From NCBI GenBank assembly GCA_039881145.1, contig JAYKKI010000005.1, positions 24,795,501 to 24,859,500 of the forward strand: a stretch of 64,000 nt of DNA. Direction: 5' to 3'. The notes under the pieces were generated by a model. That model searched no databases, had not been told where the DNA came from, and saw only the letters and a list, made by a program, of their open reading frames with translations. The translations under genes and the position numbers were made by a program. Numbering within the stretch: position 1 is the first letter of the stretch; the number at the start of each line of letters is the position of its first letter. Below are positions 63,341 through 64,000 of this stretch, piece by piece. The stretch is from Druceiella hillmani. Its lineage: Eukaryota; Arthropoda; Insecta; Lepidoptera; Hepialidae.

Positions 63341-63650
63341 TAATATTTTTTATATATTAGTTACAAAAACGGATAGAAAACTGGACATTCTCAACTATGA
63401 CAATCTCAATTAATTCTGGTTTTATGTTTGATGTGTCTTCGACAATAAAATCTTTAAGTAATACACTAAAGATAATACAAATATCACCTTCGTTAACACA
63501 TTAAATAAAACACACTGACTGGAAACGATTGGCTACAAAAAGAATTTAAACTTAAATCTAAACTTTAGATTTCCAGGAAATATATACTTTTGTAAATAAA
63601 TTTTTCTGCATTTTTCTTTATTCCACCATGATATCTTTTTATCTAACAGT
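63341..63650. other. AT-rich, nothing recognised
   Basis: No supported feature. Confidence 0.5.
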
Positions 63651-63660
63651 ACATATATAC

Positions 63661-63751
<91 letters not shown>
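63651..63751. repeat. (TA)n microsatellite
   Basis: TA units with tacat and gtat interruptions, ending directly at the copia-like coding fragment. Confidence 0.97.
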
Positions 63752-63755
<4 letters not shown>

Positions 63756-63775
63756 TAATAGGAAATAAGCAACAG

Positions 63776-64000
63776 ATGCAAAATATTAACTGTAAAATGT
63801 ATGATCCGAACATGAAAAGAATAACAGAATCAAGAAAGGTTATTTTCAATAAACAGAAATGTCCTGAATTAGGAAGGATGGAAGCTCTAGTTTTCATTTG
63901 TAATAATGATGAAGATGATGAAGAAAATCAAGAAGCAGAAGAAGAAACAAATAACTTTAAGATAAATTCTAGTGATCGTGACTGTGAAAGTAATGACAGC
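63776..64000 (+). CDS. copia-like integrase tail fragment, continues past the window
   Basis: One frame is open from the (TA)n array to the window edge: 75 codons from the ATG at 63,776, with the frame also open upstream. [19 protein letters not shown] fits the SH3-like tail at the end of Ty1/copia integrase (compare G(Y/K)..Y(D/N)P.T.K...SRDV.F). The next part is very acidic ([14 protein letters not shown]), as is usual in the linker before the reverse transcriptase. It is not the same sequence as the 20-24 kb element (RVYNSTTNAMTTSRNIVIK there), so it is a separate copia lineage or copy. The 5' part (gag, protease, integrase core) is missing: the coding sequence starts against (TA)n. It may be a truncated relic or, less likely, a host gene. 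Confidence 0.6.
   Translation, partial: MQNINCKMYDPNMKRITESRKVIFNKQKCPELGRMEALVFICNNDEDDEENQEAEEETNNFKINSSDRDCESNDS

Overview
This window is AT-rich, gene-poor eukaryotic nuclear DNA, most likely from a moth or butterfly. The evidence for Lepidoptera is a tRNA-derived SINE at 13.1 kb with a 3' body of lepidopteran type, plus many decayed copies of a repeat I recall from many lepidopteran genomes: a GACAGACGGACGG-like or GTCTGTCCGT..GTCACAGCC block followed or preceded by a ggttccgttt/gaggtac block (clearest at 18.6, 34.2 and 62.2 kb). I found no intact host protein-coding gene, no tRNA or rRNA gene and no CRISPR array. Every protein-like signal I can name is a broken transposon relic. There is no operon or pathway to describe: the window is best read as intergenic or intronic DNA shaped by transposons, microsatellites and old duplications.

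Layout. 0-11.5 kb: AT-rich DNA that is collinear, in shrunken form, with 60.0-63.3 kb. It holds a 2.6-kb insert (2.9-5.5 kb) with a decayed Transib/RAG1-type transposase, a Penelope-like terminal-repeat copy (7.2 kb), a GC-rich island (8.15-8.4 kb) and two (TA)n arrays. 11.5-20.3 kb: the SINE, a second Penelope-like copy, an unidentified minus-strand coding relic (16.45-16.83 kb), a satellite whose middle unit has swollen with (TA)n (17.6-18.1 kb), and a mixed (CA)n/(TA)n array. 20.36-24.61 kb: a near full-length Ty1/copia retrotransposon with both short LTRs, primer-binding site, gag, protease, integrase, reverse transcriptase and RNase H, all broken. 24.8 kb: another Penelope-like copy. 25-41.7 kb: mostly featureless AT-rich DNA with (TA)n arrays, a 49-bp minisatellite (36.5-37.0 kb) and a CA/CG tract (38.6 kb).

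41.7-50.8 kb: an old direct duplication, copy B (42.73-46.3 kb) and copy C (47.64-50.8 kb), plus a shorter third piece A (42.0-42.26 kb). A THAP-domain relic sits between B and C. Comparing B with C dates three later events: a Penelope-like palindrome inserted in B with a 12-bp target duplication, a deleted DDE transposon inserted in C, and a perfect 38-bp inverted duplication in B. 50.8-60 kb: AT-rich DNA with small tandem repeats, (TA)n arrays and a 58-bp minisatellite attached to a perfect hairpin. 60-63.3 kb: the second copy of the left-end segment. 63.75 kb to the end: a second copia-like coding fragment, open to the window edge, that begins directly against a (TA)n array.

The most interesting observations are the hammerhead-ribozyme-like core shared by the palindromic Penelope-like repeats, the Transib/RAG1-type fossil with a paralogous empty site, the B/C duplication used as a natural clock, and microsatellites that can be seen expanding inside minisatellite units. 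No new multi-gene system was found.
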